DNA from: JAOAFZ01 sp964407325
GTDB taxonomy: Bacteria > Patescibacteriota > Microgenomatia > UBA1406 > GWC2-37-13
DNA length: 64,000 bases
Assembly (NCBI GenBank): GCA_964407325.1
Contig: CAYOVA010000005.1
Location: 1 to 64,000, forward strand
Direction of reading: 5' to 3'
The translations under genes were made by a program, and so were the position numbers. Under the pieces are notes generated by a model that was given only the letters and a program-made list of their open reading frames with translations, made no database searches and was not told the DNA's origin. Within the stretch, counting starts at the first letter, position 1. The number at the start of each line of letters is the position of its first letter. Shown one piece after another: positions 15,694 through 25,022 of the stretch.

Positions 15694-17610
15694 ATGAATT
15701 TAGAAACCGCTTACATTCATGTTCCTCTCGGCGCGTCTATTCTACGCTCAAAAGACCAAAAAGATTTGCTGCAACAGCAAGAAACCCCGCGTTCTGTCCG
15801 TCATGTGACTATTATCCATCCCGATTCAAAAGCCCATTTTACCGCGAGCTCTCAGCCACTGGGTGTCCAGCAAATTGGTGGGGCTGCAAACGAACTGGCG
15901 ATGACTACTATCGGACGGGTAGAAACCGCAGAAGAAATGGATGTGTTGTGCCAGTACCCCGATCCGGATACCGGAGAAACACGAATGACCGATATCCTAG
16001 GCATTAGCATGCCTCTTGGATCTTTGGAACTAGTAGAAGAAATGATTTCACGAACGCATACACTCGCTGCTGAAAGGGGCGAAGAATCTCCACTTATTGT
16101 TCTGGGAGGGTACATCCCTACCTGGATGGGAGGCGATGATCTTACAGCATTCCTGCAAGCACATCCGGGTACGATTGCTGTTCAGATCGGAGGGGAAAAT
16201 CCCATGCTCGATATTATCGAACGCCGTCGCCACAATCAGGATTTTCGTGACCTGCCAGGTGTGTGGTATCTCAAAGATGATAACTCGGTAGGGTATACTC
16301 CCCCCAATGCTCACTACAACACCACACTTTCACCACGTGTTACACCCCATTTGCTGCGCAAACCGGGTGAATTATATGCCGTAAACTGTTCACAGGGGTG
16401 CGAAAAAACTTGTACTTTTTGCACAAGACCTCCGTTAACAGGGGAAATCCCACTTCGTTTGGAAGAACGGATTCTGCGAAACCATGGTGAAACATGGGAG
16501 CAACGCGATCACGAGCTTATTTTGCAAGAAATTGCGGTTATTGCGCGATTAAACGAAACACCTTCGGGGCAGGGTGCTATTTTTTTCCCTGATGAAGAAT
16601 TTTTAGGAACCAGGCCGGAAGATTTTGAACAGGTAGAACTGTTTCTTCAAAAGTGGGAACAAGCACATGCTGAGGGGCGAATCGGCCATGTTCCCTTTGA
16701 GTTTTCAACTCGTTCTGATGTTTTAAACCTCCTAAAAGAAAAAGGAATGGAGGGCATGTTAGCCCGCTTTAAAAAGCTGGGTCTGGAACGGGTATTTATT
16801 GGATATGAAAGTGCTGTTCCTGCCAATTTTAAGCGCTGGGACAAGTTCCCTATTCCAGGTCAATTAGGAAGATACGGAAAAGGATGCCATCCGGACGAAC
16901 AAATTACTGCTATTCGCTTGCTAGAAGAGCACGGCATTGATGTAGAACTGGGAACGATCTTTTTTGATCCTCTCGTTGATATTGGTGAAATTGAGCACAA
17001 CTTTAGAACAATGCGCGATGAGGAATTGGTTTCATACTGCAACACTCCGTTAAGTGAATTACGAGTACAGGCAGGTTCAAACACTCGTGTATTAACCAAT
17101 CGCTTGCTGGTAAAACTAAGACGTGAAGGCCATGTTCCACCAGATACCACCCTATTTACCGATAATTACGATCCATCGCCTATGAGCCATGAATATCGGT
17201 TTTTACATCCACTTGTTGAAGAACTAATGGCAATTGTGAAGCAGGCTAACCAGGAAACCCACTCCGCACGTAGAGCGGTAAAACAGTTGTTCAGAACGGG
17301 AATGTATTCGGGTACAGGTGTTTCAGATAACCTCGGCTTGCGAACACTTACCGCCCTCAGTAGGGAGGATGCAAATCTGTTATTGGGAATAACGGGCTTA
17401 ATTAGAACGGAAATGGACCGTCGCAGATTACTACTTGAGCAATACGATGTTCTCGCACCGGAACTTACTACTCTTGTCCAGAATTCGGGACTCCTTCAGC
17501 AGTATCGAACGAATCGAAATGCTATCTGGCGGGAGTACGCGGATCACCCTGAAGCAATCGGAAAAGAAGCTGTCGAAGAGATTATCGAGAATAGTCAGGC
17601 AACAGCCTGA
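15694..17610 (+). CDS. B12-binding-domain-type radical SAM protein
   Basis: 638 residues. The 4Fe-4S motif is CSQGCEKTCTFC (about residues 230-241), with the three cysteines in CxxxCxxC spacing. The preceding region (about 60-215) resembles the Rossmann-like cobalamin-binding N-domain (DILGISMPLGSLELVEEMI, LIVLGGYIPTWMGGDDL) but lacks an obvious DxHxxG cobalamin motif. A TIM-barrel-like core follows (EFSTRSDVLNLLKEKG, LERVFIGYESAV). The reaction is unknown; relatives include methylthiotransferases and methyltransferases. The start at 15694 is set by TATAAT at 15681-15686, 7 nt before it. The 3' end overlaps the opposite-strand gene by 16 bp. Confidence 0.85.
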   Translation: MNLETAYIHVPLGASILRSKDQKDLLQQQETPRSVRHVTIIHPDSKAHFTASSQPLGVQQIGGAANELAMTTIGRVETAEEMDVLCQYPDPDTGETRMTDILGISMPLGSLELVEEMISRTHTLAAERGEESPLIVLGGYIPTWMGGDDLTAFLQAHPGTIAVQIGGENPMLDIIERRRHNQDFRDLPGVWYLKDDNSVGYTPPNAHYNTTLSPRVTPHLLRKPGELYAVNCSQGCEKTCTFCTRPPLTGEIPLRLEERILRNHGETWEQRDHELILQEIAVIARLNETPSGQGAIFFPDEEFLGTRPEDFEQVELFLQKWEQAHAEGRIGHVPFEFSTRSDVLNLLKEKGMEGMLARFKKLGLERVFIGYESAVPANFKRWDKFPIPGQLGRYGKGCHPDEQITAIRLLEEHGIDVELGTIFFDPLVDIGEIEHNFRTMRDEELVSYCNTPLSELRVQAGSNTRVLTNRLLVKLRREGHVPPDTTLFTDNYDPSPMSHEYRFLHPLVEELMAIVKQANQETHSARRAVKQLFRTGMYSGTGVSDNLGLRTLTALSREDANLLLGITGLIRTEMDRRRLLLEQYDVLAPELTTLVQNSGLLQQYRTNRNAIWREYADHPEAIGKEAVEEIIENSQATA

Positions 17611-18182
17611 AGCTTCCGTGTCCAGATATGAATATGGGGAAGTTGCTCTATTGATCCGTGAACACCTTGAATTCTTTCTTGTGGGCTTTTGGAATAGGGT
17701 CGTGTAAAGAGAACAAAATCTTCCGGTGCAAGTCCTCTCTCTTCAAAAAAAGCCGCTAGCTGGCCTGTAATTACTCCCCAATCTACCTCTGGCTCATGCC
17801 AGAATACAGTGCTTTCTGTATCCTCGGGTAAGTCACTCGGAAACGTATCTTCTGCAAATGCGAACGGCAATCCTTTCAGAAGAGTGCAGCGCACATAATC
17901 CGCCAGCGATAATCCTGCTGCATTTTCATCAAGCAGTTCGCGAAATTGCATGTAGTGCTGTTGAACTTCGTTCTTTCTATAAACAGTAGCAAGATTATGA
18001 TGAAGAAGATGTCGGGCAGCATATAATTCATCAAAAAGTTCAGGATATAGTACTGCCGCTGGGTGAAATAGCTGTGGTTTACATAGCGTTGCATTCAGCT
18101 GTTCAGTAACCGCAAGTCGTAGCCGATTAGAATAAGCTTCGGGGTAGGTCTGAATATATCCAGAAAAGAGTGTCTCACTCAT
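17595..18182 (-). CDS. Hypothetical protein
   Basis: 195 residues, soluble, rich in aromatic residues and histidine. The C-terminal third (WGVITGQLAAFFEERGLAPE then RPYSKSPQERIQGVHGS and PHIHIWTRK) has the look of a small enzyme domain with possible catalytic His residues, but I cannot name the family. It overlaps the 3' end of the radical SAM gene by 16 bp (convergent). A TTATAG-like box lies 9 nt upstream of the ATG. Confidence 0.65.
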   Translation of the reverse strand: MSETLFSGYIQTYPEAYSNRLRLAVTEQLNATLCKPQLFHPAAVLYPELFDELYAARHLLHHNLATVYRKNEVQQHYMQFRELLDENAAGLSLADYVRCTLLKGLPFAFAEDTFPSDLPEDTESTVFWHEPEVDWGVITGQLAAFFEERGLAPEDFVLFTRPYSKSPQERIQGVHGSIEQLPHIHIWTRKLQAVA

Positions 18183-18307
18183 AATAAATGCCTATAATAA
18201 TAAAACTTCTTTTATATAATACAGCAGGAACTAGCAAAGACGTAGGAGGATGCAATGGAACTGCTTGAAGCAGAAGACCGGGCTCGTGAGGAAGCAGTCT
18301 TCAAACA

Positions 18308-19801
18308 TCACTCCGTATTCTCGGGTAGACTATTCTTTGACGCTTTCCGCAACTTATACAAAATCATTTTTTCATTAATAGGCCAGCTCTTTTCTACAGT
18401 AGACTTTCCAAACGCTGTATATTCCCACATCGTAAGCTGCTTTAACCGTTTATCAGCTGGTACGACAAAATACAGCGTATCAATACTGGCGTAATTCGTA
18501 TACGGTTCAGGCTTTTCACCGACCATTTCAAGGGTATAGCGCAGCGGCATTGCCCGACTGTCATTTTGCGCAAACATGCCAACATTATAGTTCTCAGCCA
18601 AACCTCTGCTGCTTTGTTCAGCCCGAATATATCCAGCCGCTGCTTTAAAATCGCGAATTGCCATGCTCTCTTGTAATGGATGCCGGTCTTTTTCTACGTT
18701 CCAGGCGAAGATATTCAACACGAAGAGCGCTGCACACACTGTTCCAATAACCATGCGTTTTCCCTGAGCAAGATAGTACAACGCAATTGCGGAAAGCAAT
18801 ATGAGCGAGGTATGGAAGTTAACAATATAATGCGTTTGCATTTTCCCGCCGTACAAAAGCCCCAATAAAAAAACGAAAACAAACAGCAAACCGAACACTT
18901 TCAGGTATTTCTTCTCCATAAACTCTGTCTTCAAATAGAGATAACAGGAAGTAGCGGCAATGGTTACAAACCCTAGTAATCCCTGCCAATAGGTATGGCC
19001 AAATAGTAGCCAGCCTGTTACTTCAGGCCAAACTTGAAACACATTCACAATAGAACGAACAGTCTTTTTCTCCGAAAAAACGTATTGTATAAACAACTGG
19101 ATATTCAGAAACTGGTGGCGGACTTCAAACAGCAAAAAGGGAGAAAGACCGACTACTATTCCGGCTACTAAAGCTCCATAATAACGAAAAGAAACCAGGT
19201 TCCGCTGAAATAAAACAGGATACAGGACTACCAATACCACCAACGACAAAGAAAGGTAATGCATTTGCATAATACAGCCGAGCAGGATACCCATAACAAA
19301 ACACTTCCATAAAGAGAATCGCTCCAGCACAAACAAGTACAAATACAGAATCAGCGTTGAAAAGAAAACCGCCGGATACGAGTTAAACGCAGCACGGGAA
19401 TAATCAATCATCAGTGGCGAAACTGCAAACAGAAATGCTGCCAGCAGGCCGACTGACTCGTTTTTAACCTTGCGACCAAAAAAGTACAACAAAATAATGG
19501 TCCCAACCTGCAAAGAAGACTGGAACACTGTACCGGCAACCGGTTGTGCCTGAAACAACCAGTAAAAAGGTACCATTAGGTAGTACACAATGGGGCCGTT
19601 GTAAAACCCACCGACAGAACTAATGGGTCCCAGCAAAGTAAAATCTCCAGAAAGCATATTGCGTACCTGGGTAGAGTCGGAAGCCTGGTCTGCAAGGAAT
19701 ACTGCGAGTTCTTCCATTTTGTAAAAACGGGCAAAGATACCAATAAGCAGGATAATCCCCAGCAGAATACCAGTGCGGTGTTTCTTCATACGATCAATCA
19801 T
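18308..19801 (-). CDS. PMT/ArnT-like (GT39-type) membrane glycosyltransferase
   Basis: 497 residues with about eleven TM helices. The N-terminal loop after TM1 has FARFYKMEELAVFLADQASDS with the acidic residues expected in the first external loop of GT-C enzymes, followed by RNMLSGDFTLLGPISS. GT39-type enzymes transfer sugars from polyprenyl-phosphate donors to proteins or lipids outside the membrane. It overlaps the upstream gene (19794-21167) by 8 bp, so the two form an operon. An internal ATG 12 bp later (19789) is an alternative start. Related enzymes are at 42057-44799. Confidence 0.82.
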   Translation of the reverse strand: MIDRMKKHRTGILLGIILLIGIFARFYKMEELAVFLADQASDSTQVRNMLSGDFTLLGPISSVGGFYNGPIVYYLMVPFYWLFQAQPVAGTVFQSSLQVGTIILLYFFGRKVKNESVGLLAAFLFAVSPLMIDYSRAAFNSYPAVFFSTLILYLYLFVLERFSLWKCFVMGILLGCIMQMHYLSLSLVVLVVLYPVLFQRNLVSFRYYGALVAGIVVGLSPFLLFEVRHQFLNIQLFIQYVFSEKKTVRSIVNVFQVWPEVTGWLLFGHTYWQGLLGFVTIAATSCYLYLKTEFMEKKYLKVFGLLFVFVFLLGLLYGGKMQTHYIVNFHTSLILLSAIALYYLAQGKRMVIGTVCAALFVLNIFAWNVEKDRHPLQESMAIRDFKAAAGYIRAEQSSRGLAENYNVGMFAQNDSRAMPLRYTLEMVGEKPEPYTNYASIDTLYFVVPADKRLKQLTMWEYTAFGKSTVEKSWPINEKMILYKLRKASKNSLPENTE

Positions 19802-21167
19802 AACATTTCATCAAAAAAATACGATTAATTGAATGTGCAGCCATTATCGGATGTTCGTAATGGAGCTGACAGTCTTTTTTAACCCGCTCAAAATCAACAA
19901 TATCGTTTTCCATAATCAGTTTCCTGCCTCCTTCAGACCTTCCGTACAGTACAACAAGCGTTTTAGTATCAAAAACATCCTGGGTAATTGTATGAGTGTC
20001 ATAGACCTTTCGTTGAAAGAGTTTGCTATTGGTATCGATAAGTCCGTTAAGCAGCGGAACACCAGAAAGGTACGAAACCAATGGTGCAACATCAAAAAGA
20101 CCGTACACATAGTCAGGATGTGCCTTTTGCACCGCTTCAGCAAGTTTTTCAGGCTCTTTGACAAGTATTGACTCCTCCATAGCAAGGTACGATTGCATAT
20201 GCAAAAGAAGGGACACTCCACATACTGCAATAAACAGAATCCTTGTTATTTCGAATGGAAAGCGTTGTGTAATGTACTTCCAGGTAACAGGAATAGTAAG
20301 TACGATAAAGGGCAACACGATATTGTAGTAAAAGTAGTACGTGTCCTGGTAAAGGGCAAGAAAAAGCAACGTTATAAGAATAATCAGATTCAATAGAAGT
20401 TGTTTTTGGAGCCGGTACAGCGAAAGGCATGCCAGTGAGAAATAAAGCCAGTTGTCAAACAGAAAGATTTGCAATGCCTCCCAGCGGTCAATGTTTTCAG
20501 GACGGGTGAGGGTATAGCCAAATACATTCTGCATAAAGTCCGTGCGCGCGTACAACAAAGTGGGAACAAACACCACCAGAACGGAAATCCCAAAGGGCAA
20601 CACAAAAGACCAGGATTGTAGCTTGCGGGAAACTATATCGTAGATAAGAACTGCAATCACAATTGGTACTGTGTAGCCTTTGGTGGCAAAAGCCAATCCA
20701 AATAGAACTGCACTTAGGTAAAAACGTTTCTCGCGATACCAATAATACCCGCCTAACGCAAAAAGGGTTGCCGTAAAAGTCCCCGTATTAAACTCGGTAC
20801 TTGCAAAAACAAGGGATGAGAATAGGAACAATGTGACTATTAGGCACTGTAATGCAATAGAAACACGTTCTTTTCTTAGCAAAAGTACGATAATCACTGC
20901 ACAGAATCCCGCTTCAATAGCGCTTACTTCAGTAAATGCCAGTAGTGAATGGCGTGTAACCCATACATACAAAGCACAAATATATCCAAACAACGGCAGA
21001 TTTGTAAAAAAAATATCTTTGTATAGGAGCTTTCCTTTCAGAACATACTCTCCTAGAACAAAGTAACCGGCAGTATCAGATAGTCTATACGAAAATGAAG
21101 TAAGCTTTAGTAAAAGGAAGAGTACCGCAATCCCAAAAGGAAGAAATGGTACTATCTTTTTCACCAT
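19794..21167 (-). CDS. GT39-type membrane glycosyltransferase paralog
   Basis: About 457 residues and ten or more TM helices. The first external loop has YRLSDTAGYFVLGEYVLKGK-LLYKDIFFTNLP, which contains the acidic DTAGY and the YKDIF-TN-P phrase also found in the two enzymes at 42057-44799 (YKDVFITNTP, YRDIFMTNTP). The C-terminus (NRIFLMKCYD) also matches theirs. The three are thus one paralog family, with 18308-19801 more distant. The start at 21167 was chosen because TATGAT (21175-21180, minus strand) lies 7 nt before it. Confidence 0.82.
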   Translation of the reverse strand: MVKKIVPFLPFGIAVLFLLLKLTSFSYRLSDTAGYFVLGEYVLKGKLLYKDIFFTNLPLFGYICALYVWVTRHSLLAFTEVSAIEAGFCAVIIVLLLRKERVSIALQCLIVTLFLFSSLVFASTEFNTGTFTATLFALGGYYWYREKRFYLSAVLFGLAFATKGYTVPIVIAVLIYDIVSRKLQSWSFVLPFGISVLVVFVPTLLYARTDFMQNVFGYTLTRPENIDRWEALQIFLFDNWLYFSLACLSLYRLQKQLLLNLIILITLLFLALYQDTYYFYYNIVLPFIVLTIPVTWKYITQRFPFEITRILFIAVCGVSLLLHMQSYLAMEESILVKEPEKLAEAVQKAHPDYVYGLFDVAPLVSYLSGVPLLNGLIDTNSKLFQRKVYDTHTITQDVFDTKTLVVLYGRSEGGRKLIMENDIVDFERVKKDCQLHYEHPIMAAHSINRIFLMKCYD

Positions 21168-21194
21168 ACACTCTATCATACAATATCCCCCTCA

Positions 21195-21223
21195 TTGACA
21201 CCTTACTCCAATTGCTGTACTCT
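21195..21223 (+). promoter_or_regulatory. Promoter of the PEP-utilizer-domain gene
   Basis: A perfect TTGACA (21195-21200), 17 bp, then TACTCT (21218-21223), 15 nt before the ATG at 21239. The leader would be about 9 nt. Confidence 0.55.
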
Positions 21224-21238
21224 GAAAAAACATAAACT

Positions 21239-22732
21239 ATGTTGAGTGAGTTTCAGCAGGGTGAACTGCATAACCTTATCGCAAAGCACAAACCTCTCTA
21301 TTTGTGGAGTGGTTCCTTTAAGTTCTTTAAATCGATGCCCACCCCCGCCACGGCATCATTTATTTTGGACTGTTTTAACAGACCAGATTTGTATATGTTT
21401 GTCGCAAAAGAAACAGGACTTCCGTTATACCCCAGCAAAAGCAATATGATTGAACTGGTACTTGACCATGTCTACATTAACTTAAACGCGGAAAAAGAAA
21501 TGATTTATAACTCGATCCCGGTCAATATCGAAGTATATGGAGAAAAAATAAAACCTGCGGTAACAATGAAATGGAGTTTGTGGAATTTCCCCGCAGCTGC
21601 GGGGATTTCGATGGGACTGATGTTTTGGATATGGGGACTGTGTACATCAAATCAACTGGAAAGTATTTATGCACGGGTAAACCAGAGGATAAGTGAATCA
21701 ATTGCCAAGATTATTAAATCCTCCACCATTACGGAAGTTGCCCTTGAACTGGAAAGCGTGATGATGAACTTTGCGGTACTTACAGTAACCCATCTGATTG
21801 TCGAACAATATGTGGAATATTTACTGGTACAAAAGTTCCAGTACGATTGGGAAACAATTGAACGGTTCTACACCGAAAAGTTCGCCGATAGGAATTTGCT
21901 GTACCAATCGGAAAAACAGCTAAAAGAAGTAGCCTCGAATAAGATGAGGATTGCCGATTACCTGGCAAAATACGGGAATCTTGCTACTATGGATTTTGAG
22001 TTGTCTGAACCACGTTATAACGAAGATGAAACGCGACTTCGTACCGTTATCCGTGACATTCAGAAAGAACCCGCTCCTCCTGCAACACAAGGACAGCTTC
22101 CCGCAATGAATTGGTTTGAAAGAAGCTTGGCAGAACGCTACTGGGAATCTTTGGCTTACATTGGTTCTGCTCGGGTGCAGTGCATGGCGATCGTGTCCCA
22201 TCTGCGGTCATTGCTGATTGTATTTGCATCGCAGAATGCCGTGCCTGGTGATGCCATCTTTTTTATGAGAAGAGACGAAATTGTCAATAAACCACAAAGC
22301 TTTATTGAAGAAGCAAAACAGCGGGAAATACGGTATTTGCAAAACAAAAATGTGCAGCTGCCGCAGCTTCTTACCGATGAGGTGATTACCAATATGCTGT
22401 TGCCCTACACTAAAGGGGGGAAGCATCAGCTTGTTCCGATTTCCGCCGGCGTAGTTACGGCCAAGCTGAAATGCGTAAAGCAACCCGAAGATGCCAATTG
22501 TCCTGATAATAACTGCATTCTGGTATTTCCTGATGGAAAGCCCGCATACACCCAATACTACAAACGGGGAGTTGGAGTTATCTTTGAAAAAGGAGGAGCA
22601 ACCACTCATGGAGCAATTCTGGCAAGGGAATACAAAATGCCTGCTATCTCGTTAGGCGGCCAAAAACTTGCTCTTGAAGATGGTATGGTAGTAACAATTG
22701 ATGGTGAAGCGGGGACTCTGCAAATTCAATAG
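21239..22732 (+). CDS. PEP-utilizing enzyme mobile-domain protein
   Basis: 497 residues. The C-terminal 80 residues form the swivelling phosphohistidine domain of PEP-utilizing enzymes: GVIFEKGGATTHGAILAREY, with the catalytic His in TTHGAI, then MPAISLGG...LEDGMVVTIDGEAGTLQI. In PPDK, PEP synthase and rifampin phosphotransferase this domain shuttles phosphate between ATP-grasp and PEP domains. Here no ATP-grasp motif is visible in the N-terminal 400 residues, which are helical and carry FFMRRDEIV near residue 345. The partner or substrate is therefore unknown. It has its own promoter and stands between unrelated minus-strand genes. Confidence 0.75.
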   Translation: MLSEFQQGELHNLIAKHKPLYLWSGSFKFFKSMPTPATASFILDCFNRPDLYMFVAKETGLPLYPSKSNMIELVLDHVYINLNAEKEMIYNSIPVNIEVYGEKIKPAVTMKWSLWNFPAAAGISMGLMFWIWGLCTSNQLESIYARVNQRISESIAKIIKSSTITEVALELESVMMNFAVLTVTHLIVEQYVEYLLVQKFQYDWETIERFYTEKFADRNLLYQSEKQLKEVASNKMRIADYLAKYGNLATMDFELSEPRYNEDETRLRTVIRDIQKEPAPPATQGQLPAMNWFERSLAERYWESLAYIGSARVQCMAIVSHLRSLLIVFASQNAVPGDAIFFMRRDEIVNKPQSFIEEAKQREIRYLQNKNVQLPQLLTDEVITNMLLPYTKGGKHQLVPISAGVVTAKLKCVKQPEDANCPDNNCILVFPDGKPAYTQYYKRGVGVIFEKGGATTHGAILAREYKMPAISLGGQKLALEDGMVVTIDGEAGTLQIQ

Positions 22733-22735
22733 TGT

Positions 22736-23476
22736 CTAATTGCTTCCCGGGATATCACTTTCTGCATTCATCGGGGCAATGCTTTCAAGAATATTTCCGT
22801 AAATTGTTTGCAGTGCGCGATTTGCCTGCTCTGTTTTACCTGCGGTAAAACTGATTGTGACAACTGTTTTTGTGGGTGATATAAAGAAATAGCGGAGAGG
22901 GCCCATTTCATCGGTTACCCGAGTTTCAAGAATCTGCACGTTATTTCTGTTCGTAAATAGTGTTCCTTTTACGGGAGCTTCTTCCTTCCCGGCATAGGTG
23001 CTGTCAAACCAGGTTTCGATATCAAGATCGGTTCTGGTTTCCTGGCCAATAAACATCTTTCCACCGCTTCCTTCATAAATAACGTATACGCCTGCATTAG
23101 ATCGGGTCCACTCGAGGGGATATTCAAGCGTGTACAGTAACTCGGGATTGTTGTACTTTCCTTGGTAAATGGTCGGTTGAACGCGCGGTGTGGCTGACAA
23201 TATTGGTTGTGTAGAAACGGTAATCTCGGCCTCTGTTGGAAGAGGGACGGGTGTTGCAGTTACGACAACGGTACGACGAACAGGAGTTTTCTCGGAGGTC
23301 TGGTTTTGCCACACAAACAAATAAGCAGTTGTGCCTAAAGAAAGCATAATGCCGATTCCCAATGCAATAACAAGCCACAGTGGAAACTTTCTTTTTGGTT
23401 TATCGGGCTGTAACACCATAGGAGGGGGAATGTTTAGTTCAGGGTCTGTGACAAGAGAATCGGGAGTTTGGAGCAT
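22736..23476 (-). CDS. Anchored envelope protein, PsbP-like C-terminal domain possible
   Basis: 246 residues. A cytoplasmic Pro-rich N-terminus (DPELNIPPPMVLQPDKPKRK) is followed by a TM segment at about 32-54 (LWLVIALGIGIMLSLGTTAYLFVW), a Thr/Pro/Val linker, and a C-terminal domain (YTLEYPLEWTRSNAGVYVIY ... ALQTIYGNILESI). YTLEYP-x-W-x phrases occur in small extracytoplasmic PsbP-like domains. Function unknown. TATCAT (23483-23488, minus strand) is 6 nt before the ATG. First of four envelope genes in a row on this strand when read from the left. Confidence 0.7.
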   Translation of the reverse strand: MLQTPDSLVTDPELNIPPPMVLQPDKPKRKFPLWLVIALGIGIMLSLGTTAYLFVWQNQTSEKTPVRRTVVVTATPVPLPTEAEITVSTQPILSATPRVQPTIYQGKYNNPELLYTLEYPLEWTRSNAGVYVIYEGSGGKMFIGQETRTDLDIETWFDSTYAGKEEAPVKGTLFTNRNNVQILETRVTDEMGPLRYFFISPTKTVVTISFTAGKTEQANRALQTIYGNILESIAPMNAESDIPGSN

Positions 23477-23488
23477 ATATTTATGATA

Positions 23489-24766
23489 CTACAAGCCGAG
23501 ACGAAGACATACTGGTGGATTAATATCAATCTTACCTGTAACTGATCCACCGGGCGTGGTGACAGAAACCGTGTGGCTACCGCATGTAACACTACTAAAG
23601 ACGGCGCGGATTTTATTAGGCGTATTTTCCCTTATCCCTGTGAGCGAAGATCCGCTCATTGCAACTTGGGCGTTTTCAAAATTTCCTCCAAGAATATCGA
23701 TTGTTGCTGATTGAATTATCCCACCGGCGATGCTCCCTAATAGTCCAGGGTCATAATTTACAACTTCAATAAACGGTGCCGGTACTGATGTTGTAGGGGT
23801 AGGTGTTGGTGTAAAGGTAGGGGCAGTTGTATTTGCCTGCACTGGAGTATTTGTTGCTCCAGATGAAGTGACAGTTGTGGGAACGGGTGTTGGTGTCCTG
23901 CCTTTTACGGTCGGTGTTGGTCGTGGTGAACTGGTTGGCCGGGGAGTATTGGTGCCGCGAAGTCCCAAGGTGGGATTGAGAGTTACGGTAGGAACTGTTT
24001 CTGAGTCGCTGGTCACACCCAATACGTTGTCTTCATCATATGTCTTTTCACCAAACCGTTCATCCAATACTTCGTCCTGCTCCCTATTAAACTGCACCCA
24101 TTCGTCTTCCATATTAATCCGGTACACTTCGTCTTCGGTAAATCCTTTTCCGGTAATGCAGTTTACTTCTGCGAGCATGTTCTCAGACAGTGTCGCTTCG
24201 TTTGACCCATTAACACACTTCATTTCGACTGTCCCTTTTAACACTGATCCGCGGTTTACTTCATTGGGCAATAAGCCATGGCCATAAGAAGTGCCGCGAA
24301 CGGACGCCACCATTGTCCCGCCACTGGACTGGTACGATTCATTGCCGAACAGTTTTTTTATACGTGACCAGATTCTTCCCTGGAGTATTTCGATAAATAT
24401 ATTCTGCGGTTGCGGGTCAAATTGTTTGACTCGGACAATGCTATCAAAATCAACACGGGTTACTGTCCCACCTGGGAAAACAATCTGCGCCCGACCTTCG
24501 GCACCTGTTTTAATGATGGTACCTTCGGGGATTATCATATTTTCCTCCGCAGCGACAAATCCTTTCTGCCCGGGAAGCGATACACCCACCGGCTCTGAAA
24601 AAATTTCCAGACGGGCAACAAGTTTGCTTATCGTGGGAGAAAGTGAAGTTGCCTTGTCTTTTACATCCTGTCTATTGAAAGATTGAAGACCATATAAAAC
24701 ACCGCTCCCTATGGTAAGTACTAAAAATCCAGTAACGGTAAATAAAAGAGGTTTGCTTTTCCACAT
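23489..24766 (-). CDS. FecR-domain surface protein with C-terminal IPT/TIG-like domain
   Basis: 425 residues. A TM or signal anchor lies at about 7-27. The FecR-type beta domain (about 60-170) is marked by IIKTGAEGRAQIVFPGGTVT-RVDFDSIVRV and GTMVASVRGTSYGHG. A Thr/Pro linker (about 265-330) leads to a C-terminal Ig-like IPT/TIG domain (PFIEVVNYDPGLLGSIAGG ... GGNFENAQVAMSG ... CGSHTVSVTTPGG). FecR domains in this setting are usually wall- or glycan-associated rather than iron regulators. Probably displayed outside the membrane. No close -10 box; a TATACT lies 21 nt upstream. Confidence 0.8.
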   Translation of the reverse strand: MWKSKPLLFTVTGFLVLTIGSGVLYGLQSFNRQDVKDKATSLSPTISKLVARLEIFSEPVGVSLPGQKGFVAAEENMIIPEGTIIKTGAEGRAQIVFPGGTVTRVDFDSIVRVKQFDPQPQNIFIEILQGRIWSRIKKLFGNESYQSSGGTMVASVRGTSYGHGLLPNEVNRGSVLKGTVEMKCVNGSNEATLSENMLAEVNCITGKGFTEDEVYRINMEDEWVQFNREQDEVLDERFGEKTYDEDNVLGVTSDSETVPTVTLNPTLGLRGTNTPRPTSSPRPTPTVKGRTPTPVPTTVTSSGATNTPVQANTTAPTFTPTPTPTTSVPAPFIEVVNYDPGLLGSIAGGIIQSATIDILGGNFENAQVAMSGSSLTGIRENTPNKIRAVFSSVTCGSHTVSVTTPGGSVTGKIDINPPVCLRLGL

Positions 24767-24800
24767 ATCTATCTGACAACTTATTCAAGTATATCAAGTC

Positions 24801-25007
24801 TTACTGGTTATTTTCGACCGGGCGGGTGATAATCATCTTCTGATTATCCGGAGAGCTTGCATTCACATTGCGAGTATTGGTATTGTAGTAAGCCCATAGA
24901 AAAACTCCGCAAGATACAACCACAAGGAGCATAACAATAATACGGGGATTAATTGTGGGAGCATCAGAGGTGGACTTTTTTAGTTTAAACCGGGACTTTG
25001 GAAGCAT
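24801..25007 (-). CDS. Small single-TM protein
   Basis: 68 residues: a basic N-terminus (MLPKSRFKLKKS), one TM segment (about 23-41, IIVMLLVVVSCGVFLWAYY) and a short polar tail. No family recognised. TATACT (25014-25019, minus strand) lies 6 nt before the ATG, inside the 15-bp gap after the upstream gene, which supports a real start. Confidence 0.6.
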   Translation of the reverse strand: MLPKSRFKLKKSTSDAPTINPRIIVMLLVVVSCGVFLWAYYNTNTRNVNASSPDNQKMIITRPVENNQ

Positions 25008-25022
25008 GAATTCAGTATAACT

